Below, one piece after another: positions 47,907 through 55,438 of a stretch of DNA of 64,000 bases. The stretch's first letter is position 1, and each line of letters starts with the position of its first letter. The notes under the pieces are model-generated. The model saw only the letters and a list, made by a program, of their open reading frames with translations. It was not told where the DNA came from and ran no database searches. This stretch comes from Chryseobacterium sp. W4I1 (GTDB lineage: Bacteria > Bacteroidota > Bacteroidia > Flavobacteriales > Weeksellaceae). The DNA lies in assembly GCF_030816115.1 (NCBI RefSeq), contig NZ_JAUSXQ010000001.1, positions 2,356,001 to 2,420,000 of the forward strand. Direction: 5' to 3'. The position numbers were made by a program, and so were the translations under genes.

Positions 47907-48491
47907 TTATTTTCCTTTTGAAGCAAGGCGTTTTCTGATAGTGCTTACAAATTCCTTGGAAACACCCAGATAGGAAGCGATATAATATTGTGCTACCCTT
48001 TGTGGAATGGAAGGATAAACTTTAATAAATTCAAGATACCTTTCTGATGCACTTTCTGCTATGGTGCTCACCAGACGGTTCTGAAGTGTTGAAAGGTTCC
48101 TCTGAACAAGCATTCTGAATACCCTTTCAAATTTCGGGACTTCCTGCAACAGTTTTTCTTTCGTGGTAGGATCCAGCATATAGATTTCTGAATCTTCAAG
48201 GGTTTCAATATATAATTTAGAGGACACCTGATCCTGGAAAGAAGCGATATCACTGATCCACCAGTCTTCTATGGCAAATAATATCGTTACCTCAACTCCT
48301 TTATCATTGAGACAATACATCCTTAAACACCCTTTATGAATGAAGCCTTCAAACTGGCATATTTCTCCTTCTCTCAACAAAACTGTTTTTTTAGGTATGC
48401 TTTTACAAACCAGAAGATCGGTGAAAAACGTCTCTTCTTCGGGAGTAAGGCTAATAAATCGGGTTACATTCTTAAGGATATTTTCGTACAT
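47907..48491 (-). CDS. Crp/Fnr-family transcriptional regulator
   Basis: A 194-residue regulator: an N-terminal cyclic-nucleotide-binding-like beta-roll (residues 20-125, with RLREGEICQFEGF-type strand and GCLRMYCL) and a C-terminal helix-turn-helix near 165-190 (YIASYLGVSKEFVSTIRKRLA). The phosphate-binding RxxG cAMP site is not evident, so it may sense something else. It is encoded just downstream of a receiver-like protein and just upstream of the pirin gene, and is the best candidate to bind the shared near-palindrome in this cluster. Confidence 0.92.
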   Translation of the reverse strand: MYENILKNVTRFISLTPEEETFFTDLLVCKSIPKKTVLLREGEICQFEGFIHKGCLRMYCLNDKGVEVTILFAIEDWWISDIASFQDQVSSKLYIETLEDSEIYMLDPTTKEKLLQEVPKFERVFRMLVQRNLSTLQNRLVSTIAESASERYLEFIKVYPSIPQRVAQYYIASYLGVSKEFVSTIRKRLASKGK

Positions 48492-48500
48492 AAATTAAGT

Positions 48501-48812
48501 TTACGGCTGCAAATTAGGAAAAAGTGTGTAAACTTCGTTCTTAAGCAGTCCGCTTCCGCCACCATAATGTTCAATTACTTTAATCTCTCTGTCCTGATTT
48601 TCACAAAAAACTTTGATCTCTTTTTCAAACTGATCGTCCAAGCCTGAACTCAAAAGAACGATATCTACCTGATTACCTTTGATATAATCATAGCTGATAT
48701 TTTCATCGTTCTGAATTTCTGCTGCCCATCCTTCATTATTTTCGATAATTCTTTTCAGGGTATCAAGGATTTCCTGATTTTTTCCAATGACTAAAAATTG
48801 TAATGTTTTCAT
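48501..48812 (-). CDS. Receiver-like protein lacking the phospho-acceptor Asp
   Basis: A 103-residue single domain with alternating beta-alpha elements like a response-regulator receiver: FLVIGKNQEILDTLKRIIEN, then VDIVLLSSGLDD, where the phospho-acceptor Asp position carries Ser, and a Lys-rich segment IKVIEHYGGGSG. No output domain. It is nine bases upstream of the Crp/Fnr regulator on the same strand, so it may modulate it without phosphorylation. Family identity is an inference from the fold pattern. Confidence 0.65.
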   Translation of the reverse strand: MKTLQFLVIGKNQEILDTLKRIIENNEGWAAEIQNDENISYDYIKGNQVDIVLLSSGLDDQFEKEIKVFCENQDREIKVIEHYGGGSGLLKNEVYTLFPNLQP

Positions 48813-48910
48813 TTCGTCTAATTTTAAGATTCAGTTTTGACTGACTTTTTATTTGATGTCATTAACAGCCTATTTTTCCATTAAATACTGCCTGTTTGAG
48901 ACTAAGCTCA

Positions 48911-50521
48911 TTAAAGATGTTTGTTTCCTGTTATCCTTAATTCAATTAGATCCAATTGTGATTCTGCTTTGCGGATCTCGTCGTCGCTGAAGTGTTTTTC
49001 TCTTTTTATTTTAAACAGCTCTTTTCTCTGCATGGCAAAAATATCGAGCATGATCGTGTGATATTCTTTCAAATCATTCTGTCTGTTCGAGCACATTTCA
49101 AGGGAACTTAAATGGCTTTGCTGAAGTGAAATATCATTTTCTATGGCATCTTTAAAATTTTCAACAAGACTGTTGCTTTTCAAGCTGGATTCATACTCCT
49201 CTTCCAGTCTTTTCACAGCCAGCTGATCCAGTCTGATCTGAATGGCCGCCTGCTGTTCGTGGGAAGGTAAAACAGGATCAATTTCTCCGATTTTTGTCAG
49301 TTTAATAATCAGAGGAAGCGTCAAACCCTGGAAGACCAAGGTCACAAAAATGACGACAAAGGTGATAAAGATAATAAGATTTCTCATCGGAAATTCCGCC
49401 TGGTCATTCATCATTACAGGAATTGACAATGCAGTTGCCAGAGATACCACACCCCGCATTCCTGCCCAGCCGATAATCAACGGGTTCTTCCAGCCCGGAC
49501 TTGGATCTTTTCTGACTTTTTTGCTGAGCCATCTCGGAACATGTGCCACCGGATAGATCCATAAAAGACGAACTGCAATGACAATCAGACTGATGATCAG
49601 GCCATACTTAATTCCTTCCATTACAGAAGTTTCGCCCAGACCATTGATGATATCCGGAAGTTCAAGCCCAATTAAAACAAAAACCAGTGCATTCATTACA
49701 AAGATCAGCGTATTCCAGACTCCGGTCATGTTGATTCTTGTAATTCCTGTTTTAAAAATTTCATGGGAACGGAAAGACATAAACAATCCGCCGCTTACTA
49801 CTGCCATTACTCCGGAAAAGTGGAAATGTTCAGCCAAAAGAAATAAGATGTACGGTGTCATTACAGTTAATGCTGCATCAATAGCCGGAGTTGTCGGTAA
49901 AAACCGGTGGATGGCATAAATAATATGAGCGACTACAATTCCTACTACAATTCCCATTCCTGCCACGATAAAAAACTGACCTGAAGCTTCCTGCATAGAA
50001 AACATTCCCGTCATTACGGCTGCCAGCGCAAACCTGAAAACGATCAGTGAGGAGGCATCATTGATAAGACTTTCTCCTTCAAGTATGGCAATGGTTCTTT
50101 TCGGAACTTTCAATCCTTTTAGAACTGTGGTTGCTGCGATAGCATCCGGAGGGGAAACAATTCCGCCAAGTAAAAAACCCATAGCCAGAGTGAATCCGGG
50201 GATCAGAGCCTGTGAAGCAAATGCAACGACCAAAGAGGTTAGAAACACCAGTCCGAAAGCCAACAATCCAATGGTGCGTTTCCATTTCCAAAAGTCATTC
50301 CAGGAAGTATACCAGGCGGCTTCATATAAAAGAGGAGGAAGAAATATCAGGAATATAATCTCTGGATCAAGCTTTAGAACGGGAACTCCGGGAATAAAAC
50401 TGATCCCCAATCCAGCAAGCACCAGAAATATGGGATAGGCAATTTTGATACGCTGCGCCAGCATGACCAGCATCATGACGATCAGTAATAATCCGAGTAT
50501 TAAAAGTAGATTTTCGTGCAT
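48911..50521 (-). CDS. Na+/H+ antiporter, CPA1/NhaP type
   Basis: A 536-residue membrane transporter with about 12 hydrophobic helices in residues 1-410 and a cytoplasmic tail with helical charged segments. Characteristic CPA1 motifs are FIPGVPVLKLDPEIIFLIFLPPLLYEAA, GGIVSPPDAIAATTVLKG (where many members have SPTD-P), EGESLINDASSLIVFRFA and GWAGMRGVVSLATALS. It exchanges cations (Na+ or K+) for protons. In this electrophile-stress-like cluster, pH/potassium control would be a useful output, as in glyoxal and NEM protection. Single operon position. Confidence 0.93.
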   Translation of the reverse strand: MHENLLLILGLLLIVMMLVMLAQRIKIAYPIFLVLAGLGISFIPGVPVLKLDPEIIFLIFLPPLLYEAAWYTSWNDFWKWKRTIGLLAFGLVFLTSLVVAFASQALIPGFTLAMGFLLGGIVSPPDAIAATTVLKGLKVPKRTIAILEGESLINDASSLIVFRFALAAVMTGMFSMQEASGQFFIVAGMGIVVGIVVAHIIYAIHRFLPTTPAIDAALTVMTPYILFLLAEHFHFSGVMAVVSGGLFMSFRSHEIFKTGITRINMTGVWNTLIFVMNALVFVLIGLELPDIINGLGETSVMEGIKYGLIISLIVIAVRLLWIYPVAHVPRWLSKKVRKDPSPGWKNPLIIGWAGMRGVVSLATALSIPVMMNDQAEFPMRNLIIFITFVVIFVTLVFQGLTLPLIIKLTKIGEIDPVLPSHEQQAAIQIRLDQLAVKRLEEEYESSLKSNSLVENFKDAIENDISLQQSHLSSLEMCSNRQNDLKEYHTIMLDIFAMQRKELFKIKREKHFSDDEIRKAESQLDLIELRITGNKHL

Positions 50522-50570
50522 AGTTTTTTATTGGATGGAAGAATCAGACTTTGCATTTCAACTTCTGAAA

Positions 50571-50600
50571 TCTTGTGTCTTGTGTCTTGTATCTTGCGTC
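50571..50600. repeat. Short 7-base tandem repeat
   Basis: Four units of TCTTGTG/A follow one another (TCTTGTG, TCTTGTG, TCTTGTA, TCTTGCG). It is within the gap between antiporter and cupin genes and touches the cupin stop. Probably slippage. Confidence 0.6.
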
Positions 50601-50951
50601 TTATTTACAATGAATAAACAGTGAGGTTCTCTCTTTTTTTTCAAGGTTTCTTGTTTTATGGCCCTTTCCGGAAGTGTCTTCCACCAGAAGGATTTCGCCG
50701 GTCTGGAACTGTCTTTTTCCTCCGGATGAAGTTTCTATTTCCACACCGCCATTCAAAAGTACGATATATTGTCTTTGAGGAGCGTGGTGAAAATCATAAT
50801 CGTAGTCAGCAGCCACTTTTCTGAACTGTAATTCCTTTACCTGAACTTTGTCTGAAAGGAAACCTATTTCTCCCTGATCAATCAAAGGAATTTCAATATC
50901 CTGGAAATGAGATTCGCCTTTGCCGTCACTGAATATTCTTGTTATTTTCAT
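50601..50951 (-). CDS. Small cupin-fold protein
   Basis: A 116-residue single cupin domain. The pattern FHHAPQRQYIVLLNGGVEIETSSGGKRQFQTGEILLVEDTSGKGH is that of cupin motif 1 and 2 (H-x-x-x-x-Q-x-x-x-V-L-x-G and G-E-x-x-x-x-x-D-x-x-G-x-G-H), with the metal ligands His/His/His and Gln/Glu likely. No signal peptide. It lies in the run of redox/aromatic genes, where small cupins often act as dioxygenases or protect others. Substrate unknown. Confidence 0.88.
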   Translation of the reverse strand: MKITRIFSDGKGESHFQDIEIPLIDQGEIGFLSDKVQVKELQFRKVAADYDYDFHHAPQRQYIVLLNGGVEIETSSGGKRQFQTGEILLVEDTSGKGHKTRNLEKKERTSLFIHCK

Positions 50952-51040
50952 CTTATTTTAAAGTTTAAACTGAGGGAAGACCCAATTTATTGATTATTAT
51001 TTGGTTCCTTTTTATATTTAAATAAGTCAGAAAAATATCT

Positions 51041-51661
51041 CTATTTAAATACAATTGAATTGGCCAGTTCAATTTCTTCCTGATTGATAGAGTGTCCGAA
51101 ATTTGCATAGACTTTTTCCGTCACATCCGCATTCATTTCTCTTAAAATATTGGCTGTTGCATACACTCTTTCTACCGGAACATGAAAATCGGGATTGCTG
51201 GTTCCAAGGAAAATCGGGGTTTGGGCAAAATCACCTTTATAGTTCTCACGGTTGATCTTATCCCCTACCACTCCTCCGATAATAGCTGCTGCTCCACCAT
51301 ACTTCTTGGCATTCCTTGCTAAAAATTCAAGGGTAAGACAGGCACCCTGGGAAAATCCGAAAAAGTAAATATTTTCATTTTTTATGCCTGCATCTATTGC
51401 GGTCTGCACCGTTTTCTGAACAGTTTCAACGGCAGATGACAGCCATGGTTCGTTTTGTTCTACCGGAGCAATGAAGGAGAAAGGATACCAGGTTCCGTTG
51501 GTAGCCTGAGGGGCAAGTAAAGCATAATCTTTTACATTCAAATGCTGGGACAGGCTTAAAATATCCTCAGCACTTCCTCCTCTTCCGTGAATCATTACTA
51601 AAACTTTTTCTGCCTGATCTAATGGGGTGCCTGATGTTTTTATATCTAATGTATGACTCAT
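51041..51661 (-). CDS. Alpha/beta-hydrolase, phospholipase/carboxylesterase family (MhqD-like)
   Basis: A 206-residue carboxylesterase (Abhydrolase_2) with an N-terminal MIHGRGGSAEDIL, a nucleophile Ser in GFSQGACLTLEF near residue 118, and a catalytic His in FGHSINQEE near the end. The Asp is in ...LGTSNPDFHVP. In Bacillus, MhqD of this family is in the MhqR regulon of hydroquinone and electrophile stress beside ring-cleaving dioxygenases, and here it likewise abuts one (three bases). Confidence 0.9.
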   Translation of the reverse strand: MSHTLDIKTSGTPLDQAEKVLVMIHGRGGSAEDILSLSQHLNVKDYALLAPQATNGTWYPFSFIAPVEQNEPWLSSAVETVQKTVQTAIDAGIKNENIYFFGFSQGACLTLEFLARNAKKYGGAAAIIGGVVGDKINRENYKGDFAQTPIFLGTSNPDFHVPVERVYATANILREMNADVTEKVYANFGHSINQEEIELANSIVFK

Positions 51662-51664
51662 GAT

Positions 51665-52618
51665 TTATCTGTATTTTTCTGTTGGGTAATTAATTTTGGG
51701 AAGAACTTCCACCAAATGTTCTCTTTTTTCTTCAAACTGAGAGGGCAGCATTAAATCTTCACCCAGAAATGCAAGTTCTTCGTCTATATCGAATCCTAGA
51801 CCTGAAGTAGCAATCTCAAATAAGACGCCGCCGGGCTCTTTAAAATATACGGAAGTAAAGTACTTACGGTCTTTCACTTCGGTATGCTGCAGTCCGGATT
51901 TGTTTAATCTTTCGATCATTTCCAGCTGGGACTGGGCATCGGGTGTTGCAAAAGCAACGTGATGCACAGTTCCTCTTCCCGCCAGTCCTTTTAATGCATT
52001 AGGCGTACACAGAAGATCTACATATTTTCCGGGCTTATTTTCAGTTCCTAATCTTAACCTGTCTGAAGTTTCGGCAATCACCTGGTGATCCATCTGGTTG
52101 GTTAATAAAGCTGCTGTTCTTTCATAAGCCTCCAGCCAGATTTCCACATGGTGGATTCCTTTTATGGCATAATCCTTTGGAATAAATCCGTTATAATATC
52201 CTTTTCTATCGTCATTATCATTAAAAACCAGCTCTAAGCCCAGCCCGTCAAAATCTTCAAGATAAATAAACGCTTCACCTGAAAATCTCTGCTGAGGCTG
52301 CTTGTAAGGAATATTAAACTGATCGAGACGGTTTAACCAGTAATCGAGGGCATCCATTGACACTGAAAAAGCAGTGGTATTCAACATTCCTTTACCATGT
52401 CTACCGTTTACAAGGCCTTTTCCGTATGGGAAAGTGGTCATGATGGTTCCCGGTGTCCCGAATTCGTCACCGAAATAGAAATGATACACATCAGAATAAT
52501 CAAAGTTGACGGTTTTTTTGACCAACCGAAGTCCTAAAATTCCTGTATAAAAATCTATATTTTCCTGTGAATCGCCAGTAACGGCTGTAACATGGTGAAG
52601 TCCTGTGATGAGTGCCAT
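51665..52618 (-). CDS. Ring-cleaving dioxygenase, glyoxalase/VOC superfamily (MhqO/MhqA-like)
   Basis: A 317-residue type-I extradiol-like dioxygenase made of two VOC domains (residues 1-130 and 150-280). Repeated GLHHVTAVTGDSQENIDFYTGILGLR and the pattern FKEPGGVLFEIATSGLGF carry metal ligands His and Glu. It is related to the product of 53031-53963 and to Bacillus MhqA/MhqO/MhqE, which act on methylhydroquinone. It is three bases upstream of the carboxylesterase gene and thus in one transcript with it. Confidence 0.92.
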   Translation of the reverse strand: MALITGLHHVTAVTGDSQENIDFYTGILGLRLVKKTVNFDYSDVYHFYFGDEFGTPGTIMTTFPYGKGLVNGRHGKGMLNTTAFSVSMDALDYWLNRLDQFNIPYKQPQQRFSGEAFIYLEDFDGLGLELVFNDNDDRKGYYNGFIPKDYAIKGIHHVEIWLEAYERTAALLTNQMDHQVIAETSDRLRLGTENKPGKYVDLLCTPNALKGLAGRGTVHHVAFATPDAQSQLEMIERLNKSGLQHTEVKDRKYFTSVYFKEPGGVLFEIATSGLGFDIDEELAFLGEDLMLPSQFEEKREHLVEVLPKINYPTEKYR

Positions 52619-52677
52619 TGTATTCTTTTTATAAGTTGTTTTGCTTGTATTTTAATTCTTAATGATTGGATTTCAGA

Positions 52678-52971
52678 TTAATTTTCTTTGAACCAGACAT
52701 CGTTATATTCTTCCGGATTGCGTTTGAACTGGGCATGAACGTAAGGACATAGCGGTACAATTTTCAAATCGTTTTCCCTTGCATAGGAAACCAGTTGGTT
52801 CAATAACAATTTTGCAAAACCTCTTCCTGCATATTCGTCGTCAACTTCGGTGTGGTAAACGGTTAATTTATTTCCCACCACCGAAATGTCCATTTTTCCG
52901 GCTTTATTATCGTCTGAGAAAAGCTGAACTTCGCCTTTCACATTTCCTAAAACTACTGCTGTTCTTTCCAT
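52678..52971 (-). CDS. Small GNAT-like N-acetyltransferase (YjdJ type)
   Basis: A 97-residue protein of the short GNAT-like (YjdJ/YhcR-type, PF14542) family. The acetyl-CoA loop is VDDEYAGRGFAKLLLN near residue 50 and the following CPYVHAQFKRNPEEY is typical of this small family. Substrate unknown. It lies between the two ring-cleaving dioxygenase genes and is probably co-transcribed. Confidence 0.9.
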   Translation of the reverse strand: MERTAVVLGNVKGEVQLFSDDNKAGKMDISVVGNKLTVYHTEVDDEYAGRGFAKLLLNQLVSYARENDLKIVPLCPYVHAQFKRNPEEYNDVWFKEN

Positions 52972-53030
52972 TTTTTTGTTCTTTAATTAATGATTTAAAG
53001 GTATGACCTTTCTAAAATTTGAGTAATGAT

Positions 53031-53963
53031 CTATGATAACTTCGGTAACACTTCTTCTATTTTTTCTCTTAATCCTTCGTGCTCTTTTGGAAGCTTTAAG
53101 TTTTGTCCAAGTTCATTCAAAGGCTCATCTACTGTAAATCCGGGGTTGTCGGTAGCAATTTCAAACAATACGCCGCCCGGTTCACGGAAGTACAGCGAGT
53201 AGAAATAATCCCTGTCTATTTTAGGGGTGATGCTCAGTCCTGCAGCCATTACTTTTTCACGGTATTCCATCAGAATATCATCGTTTTTTACTCTGAAAGC
53301 AATATGGTGATTGGTTCCTGCAGCATTTCTGCCTGTAGGAATAGTGTCATTTTCAATAATATCAATTAAATTGGCTGTATCGATGGCATCGGTTGCAAAA
53401 CGGTATCTTTCACCTTCCTGTTTCTGTAAATCATAGCCTAAAATATCGGTCAGCACTTTAATTGTAGGACCGGCTTTCTTTAGCGTTAAAGTCACATTAT
53501 GAAAGCCTTTTAGTCCATTTTCATCTTTAATATCATCTGTAGTCCATACCTTACGGTCATCAGGTGTCGATGATTCAATGAATTGCAGCTGCAGGCCGTC
53601 GGGATCTTTAAAAGAAATCAGTTTTTCACCAAAGATTTCGCCTTCTACAACATTAACATTGAATTGCTGTAATCGGTTCTTCCAAAATTCCAGGCTTCCT
53701 TTTGGAACGGAATATCCGATATGCGTTGCCAGTCCGCTTCCATTGGTTCCGGAACCTATTCCCTCCCATGGAAAAAAGGTTAAGATCGTTCCCGGAGTTC
53801 CCGTTTCGTTTCCGAAGTAAAAATGGTAGGTTCCCGGATCGTCGAAGTTTACGGTTTTCTTTACCAGTCTCAGCCCTAAAACCTGGCTGTAAAAATCTAA
53901 ATTTCTCTTTGCATTGTTTGCAATAGCTGTAATATGGTGCAGTCCTAAAATTCTGTTTTGCAT
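53031..53963 (-). CDS. Ring-cleaving dioxygenase, VOC superfamily (MhqO-like)
   Basis: A 310-residue paralogue of the enzyme at 51665, with two VOC domains: LGLHHITAIANNAKRNLDFYSQVLGLR at the start, HLISFKDPDGLQLQFIE, and FREPGGVLFEIATDNPGF near the end. Metal ligands are the His in the first strand, His in NHHIAFRV and Glu in FEIAT. It opens the long minus-strand run of stress genes, and its promoter carries the best copy of the shared operator. Confidence 0.92.
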   Translation of the reverse strand: MQNRILGLHHITAIANNAKRNLDFYSQVLGLRLVKKTVNFDDPGTYHFYFGNETGTPGTILTFFPWEGIGSGTNGSGLATHIGYSVPKGSLEFWKNRLQQFNVNVVEGEIFGEKLISFKDPDGLQLQFIESSTPDDRKVWTTDDIKDENGLKGFHNVTLTLKKAGPTIKVLTDILGYDLQKQEGERYRFATDAIDTANLIDIIENDTIPTGRNAAGTNHHIAFRVKNDDILMEYREKVMAAGLSITPKIDRDYFYSLYFREPGGVLFEIATDNPGFTVDEPLNELGQNLKLPKEHEGLREKIEEVLPKLS

Positions 53964-53980
53964 GTCTTTTTATTTTGATG

Positions 53981-54030
53981 CTAAATTACAGTGACTGTAA
54001 ATGCTGCACATTTAACTAGTTTAATAAATC
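53981..54030 (-). promoter_or_regulatory. Promoter with ACTAGT-centred operator, site 3
   Basis: The minus strand reads TAATTTAG at 53981-53988, one mismatch from TAnnTTTG. Exactly 20 bases upstream lies the near-palindrome at 54009-54030, identical in all 22 bases to site 1 (46631-46652). It drives the first dioxygenase gene and presumably the long run after it. Confidence 0.75.
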
Positions 54031-54199
54031 GTGTTTTGGAGAAAAAATAAAAGATTAAGTGAGAGCATTTGGGATACATCTTCTGTATTAACAAATTTTA
54101 AAACAACATACAATACTGAAAACCAATATTTTAAAAATAAGAGTTAAAATATTTTTCAAAAAGTCTATTATTTTAGTGGACTAATGAAAATATATGTCC

Positions 54200-54207
54200 T
54201 ATATTTG
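54200..54207 (+). promoter_or_regulatory. -7 promoter box of the leader-peptide transcript
   Basis: TATATTTG matches TAnnTTTG exactly and is 29 bases before the leader ATG at 54236. Transcription likely starts around 54214. Confidence 0.65.
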
Positions 54208-54235
54208 CAACCGTATTCAGGAAAAGAAAATTACA

Positions 54236-54334
54236 ATGAAACAAGGATTCAAACATCAGACAGTGAAGAAACAGACCATCAAAACTATGATGATGTGCAA
54301 CTGTATGCCTATGCATCAGGAATCCCGTGGCTGA
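54236..54334 (+). CDS. Methionine/cysteine-rich leader peptide of an attenuator
   Basis: A 32-codon open frame with ATG 54236 and TGA 54332-54334. Residues 18-26 read MMMCNCMPM: five Met and two Cys codons in nine. The rest is Lys- and Gln-rich. A terminator begins 25 bases after its stop and the first structural gene starts 86 bases after it. This is the layout of amino-acid attenuation: a ribosome waiting on scarce Met-tRNA (or Cys-tRNA) would let RNA polymerase pass the terminator. The downstream genes are methionine transport genes. The peptide itself probably has no other function. Confidence 0.7.
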   Translation: MKQGFKHQTVKKQTIKTMMMCNCMPMHQESRG

Positions 54335-54358
54335 CCTTACTTTTATATCACATATTTT

Positions 54359-54394
54359 AAAGGCCTTACCACGTTGTAGGGCCTTTTTATTTTA
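54359..54394 (+). terminator. Attenuator terminator before the EamA-metNIQ operon
   Basis: AAAGGCCTTAC pairs with GTAGGGCCTTT (11 bp, one G-T pair) around the six-base loop CACGTT and is followed by TTTATTTTAA. It lies between the leader peptide and the first gene, so transcription must read through. CGTGG at 54326-54330, within the leader's last codons, is complementary to CCACG in the terminator's arm/loop and is a candidate for an anti-terminator partner. Confidence 0.8.
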
Positions 54395-54420
54395 ATACAC
54401 ATCACACAAAAACATACACA

Positions 54421-55416
54421 ATGAATACTTCAAAAAACAGCTGGCTGGTGCCGCTAGCATTTATCAATATTTACGTGATCTGGGGAATTACATTTCTTGC
54501 GATTTCGTTTGGTCTGAGAGGATTTCCTCCTTTTATTCTTTCCGGATTCCGCTTTCTGGCGGCAGGATTTCTGATGATTGGATGGCTTCTGGCCAAAGGT
54601 GAAAAAGAAAACTCCCTGCTCAACTGGAAAAAAAATGCGATTACCGGAATCCTCATTCTTACGGGTGGAACCGGTCTTGTAGCCTGGGGTGAACAATATG
54701 TATCGGCATCTGAAGCAGCCATTACTATTGCAACAGGCCCATTCTGGTTCATAGCCATTGATAAGAAAAACTGGAAGTATTATTTCTCAGATAAATTTAT
54801 ACCAATAGGACTGATCATTGGGTTTGTAGGATTAATATTATTTCTAAACGGAAGTGTTTCCAGTACAGCTCATGCAGCAGTTGACGGGAACTTACGGATC
54901 ACAGCATTCATTGTACTGGCATTAAGTTCTGTAGCCTGGGTTCTGGGATCTTTATATTCAAAGAAAAATCCGGCCTCGCAGTCTACATTTATGAATATTG
55001 CACAGCAGCTTATCACAGCGGGTATTGCTTCCTTTATTATTGCTGCATTCAGAAAAGAATGGCACGGTTTTTCATTCTCGAATGTTCCGGCATCGGCATG
55101 GGTAGGTGTATTGTTCCTAGTATTCTTCGGATCAATCGTCGCTTACTTATCTTATATATGGCTGCTTTCTGTAAAACCGGCAGCTTTGGTAAGTACCCAT
55201 ACCTACATCAACCCAATTGTTACTGTATTTGCAGGATGGATCGTGGCGGGACAGACCATTAACGGAAGTCAGCTGTATGGATTATCCATTATATTATTGG
55301 GAGTACTTCTTACGAATGTGACGAAATATTTCAGGCTTTCAAAACGCTCGAAAGTGAAAATAAGAAGGCTGAAACGGTTTTTCAATAAGTCGGTAAGGCC
55401 GTACCAGCCCATTTAA
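54421..55416 (+). CDS. EamA/DMT-family inner-membrane transporter
   Basis: A 331-residue membrane protein with ten hydrophobic helices in two EamA repeats (SFGLRGFPPFILSGFRFLAAGFLMI near 35; LGSLYSKKNPASQSTFMN in the second half; C-terminal FAGWIVAGQTINGSQLYGLSIILLGVLL). DMT proteins of this kind export amino acids or metabolites (RhtA, YdcZ, YedA groups). Basic residues end the C-terminus. Placed behind a Met/Cys leader and directly before metNIQ, it may move methionine, cysteine or a by-product. The direction is unknown. Confidence 0.9.
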   Translation: MNTSKNSWLVPLAFINIYVIWGITFLAISFGLRGFPPFILSGFRFLAAGFLMIGWLLAKGEKENSLLNWKKNAITGILILTGGTGLVAWGEQYVSASEAAITIATGPFWFIAIDKKNWKYYFSDKFIPIGLIIGFVGLILFLNGSVSSTAHAAVDGNLRITAFIVLALSSVAWVLGSLYSKKNPASQSTFMNIAQQLITAGIASFIIAAFRKEWHGFSFSNVPASAWVGVLFLVFFGSIVAYLSYIWLLSVKPAALVSTHTYINPIVTVFAGWIVAGQTINGSQLYGLSIILLGVLLTNVTKYFRLSKRSKVKIRRLKRFFNKSVRPYQPI

Positions 55417-55438
55417 AAATTAAACTATAGTTAAAAAA

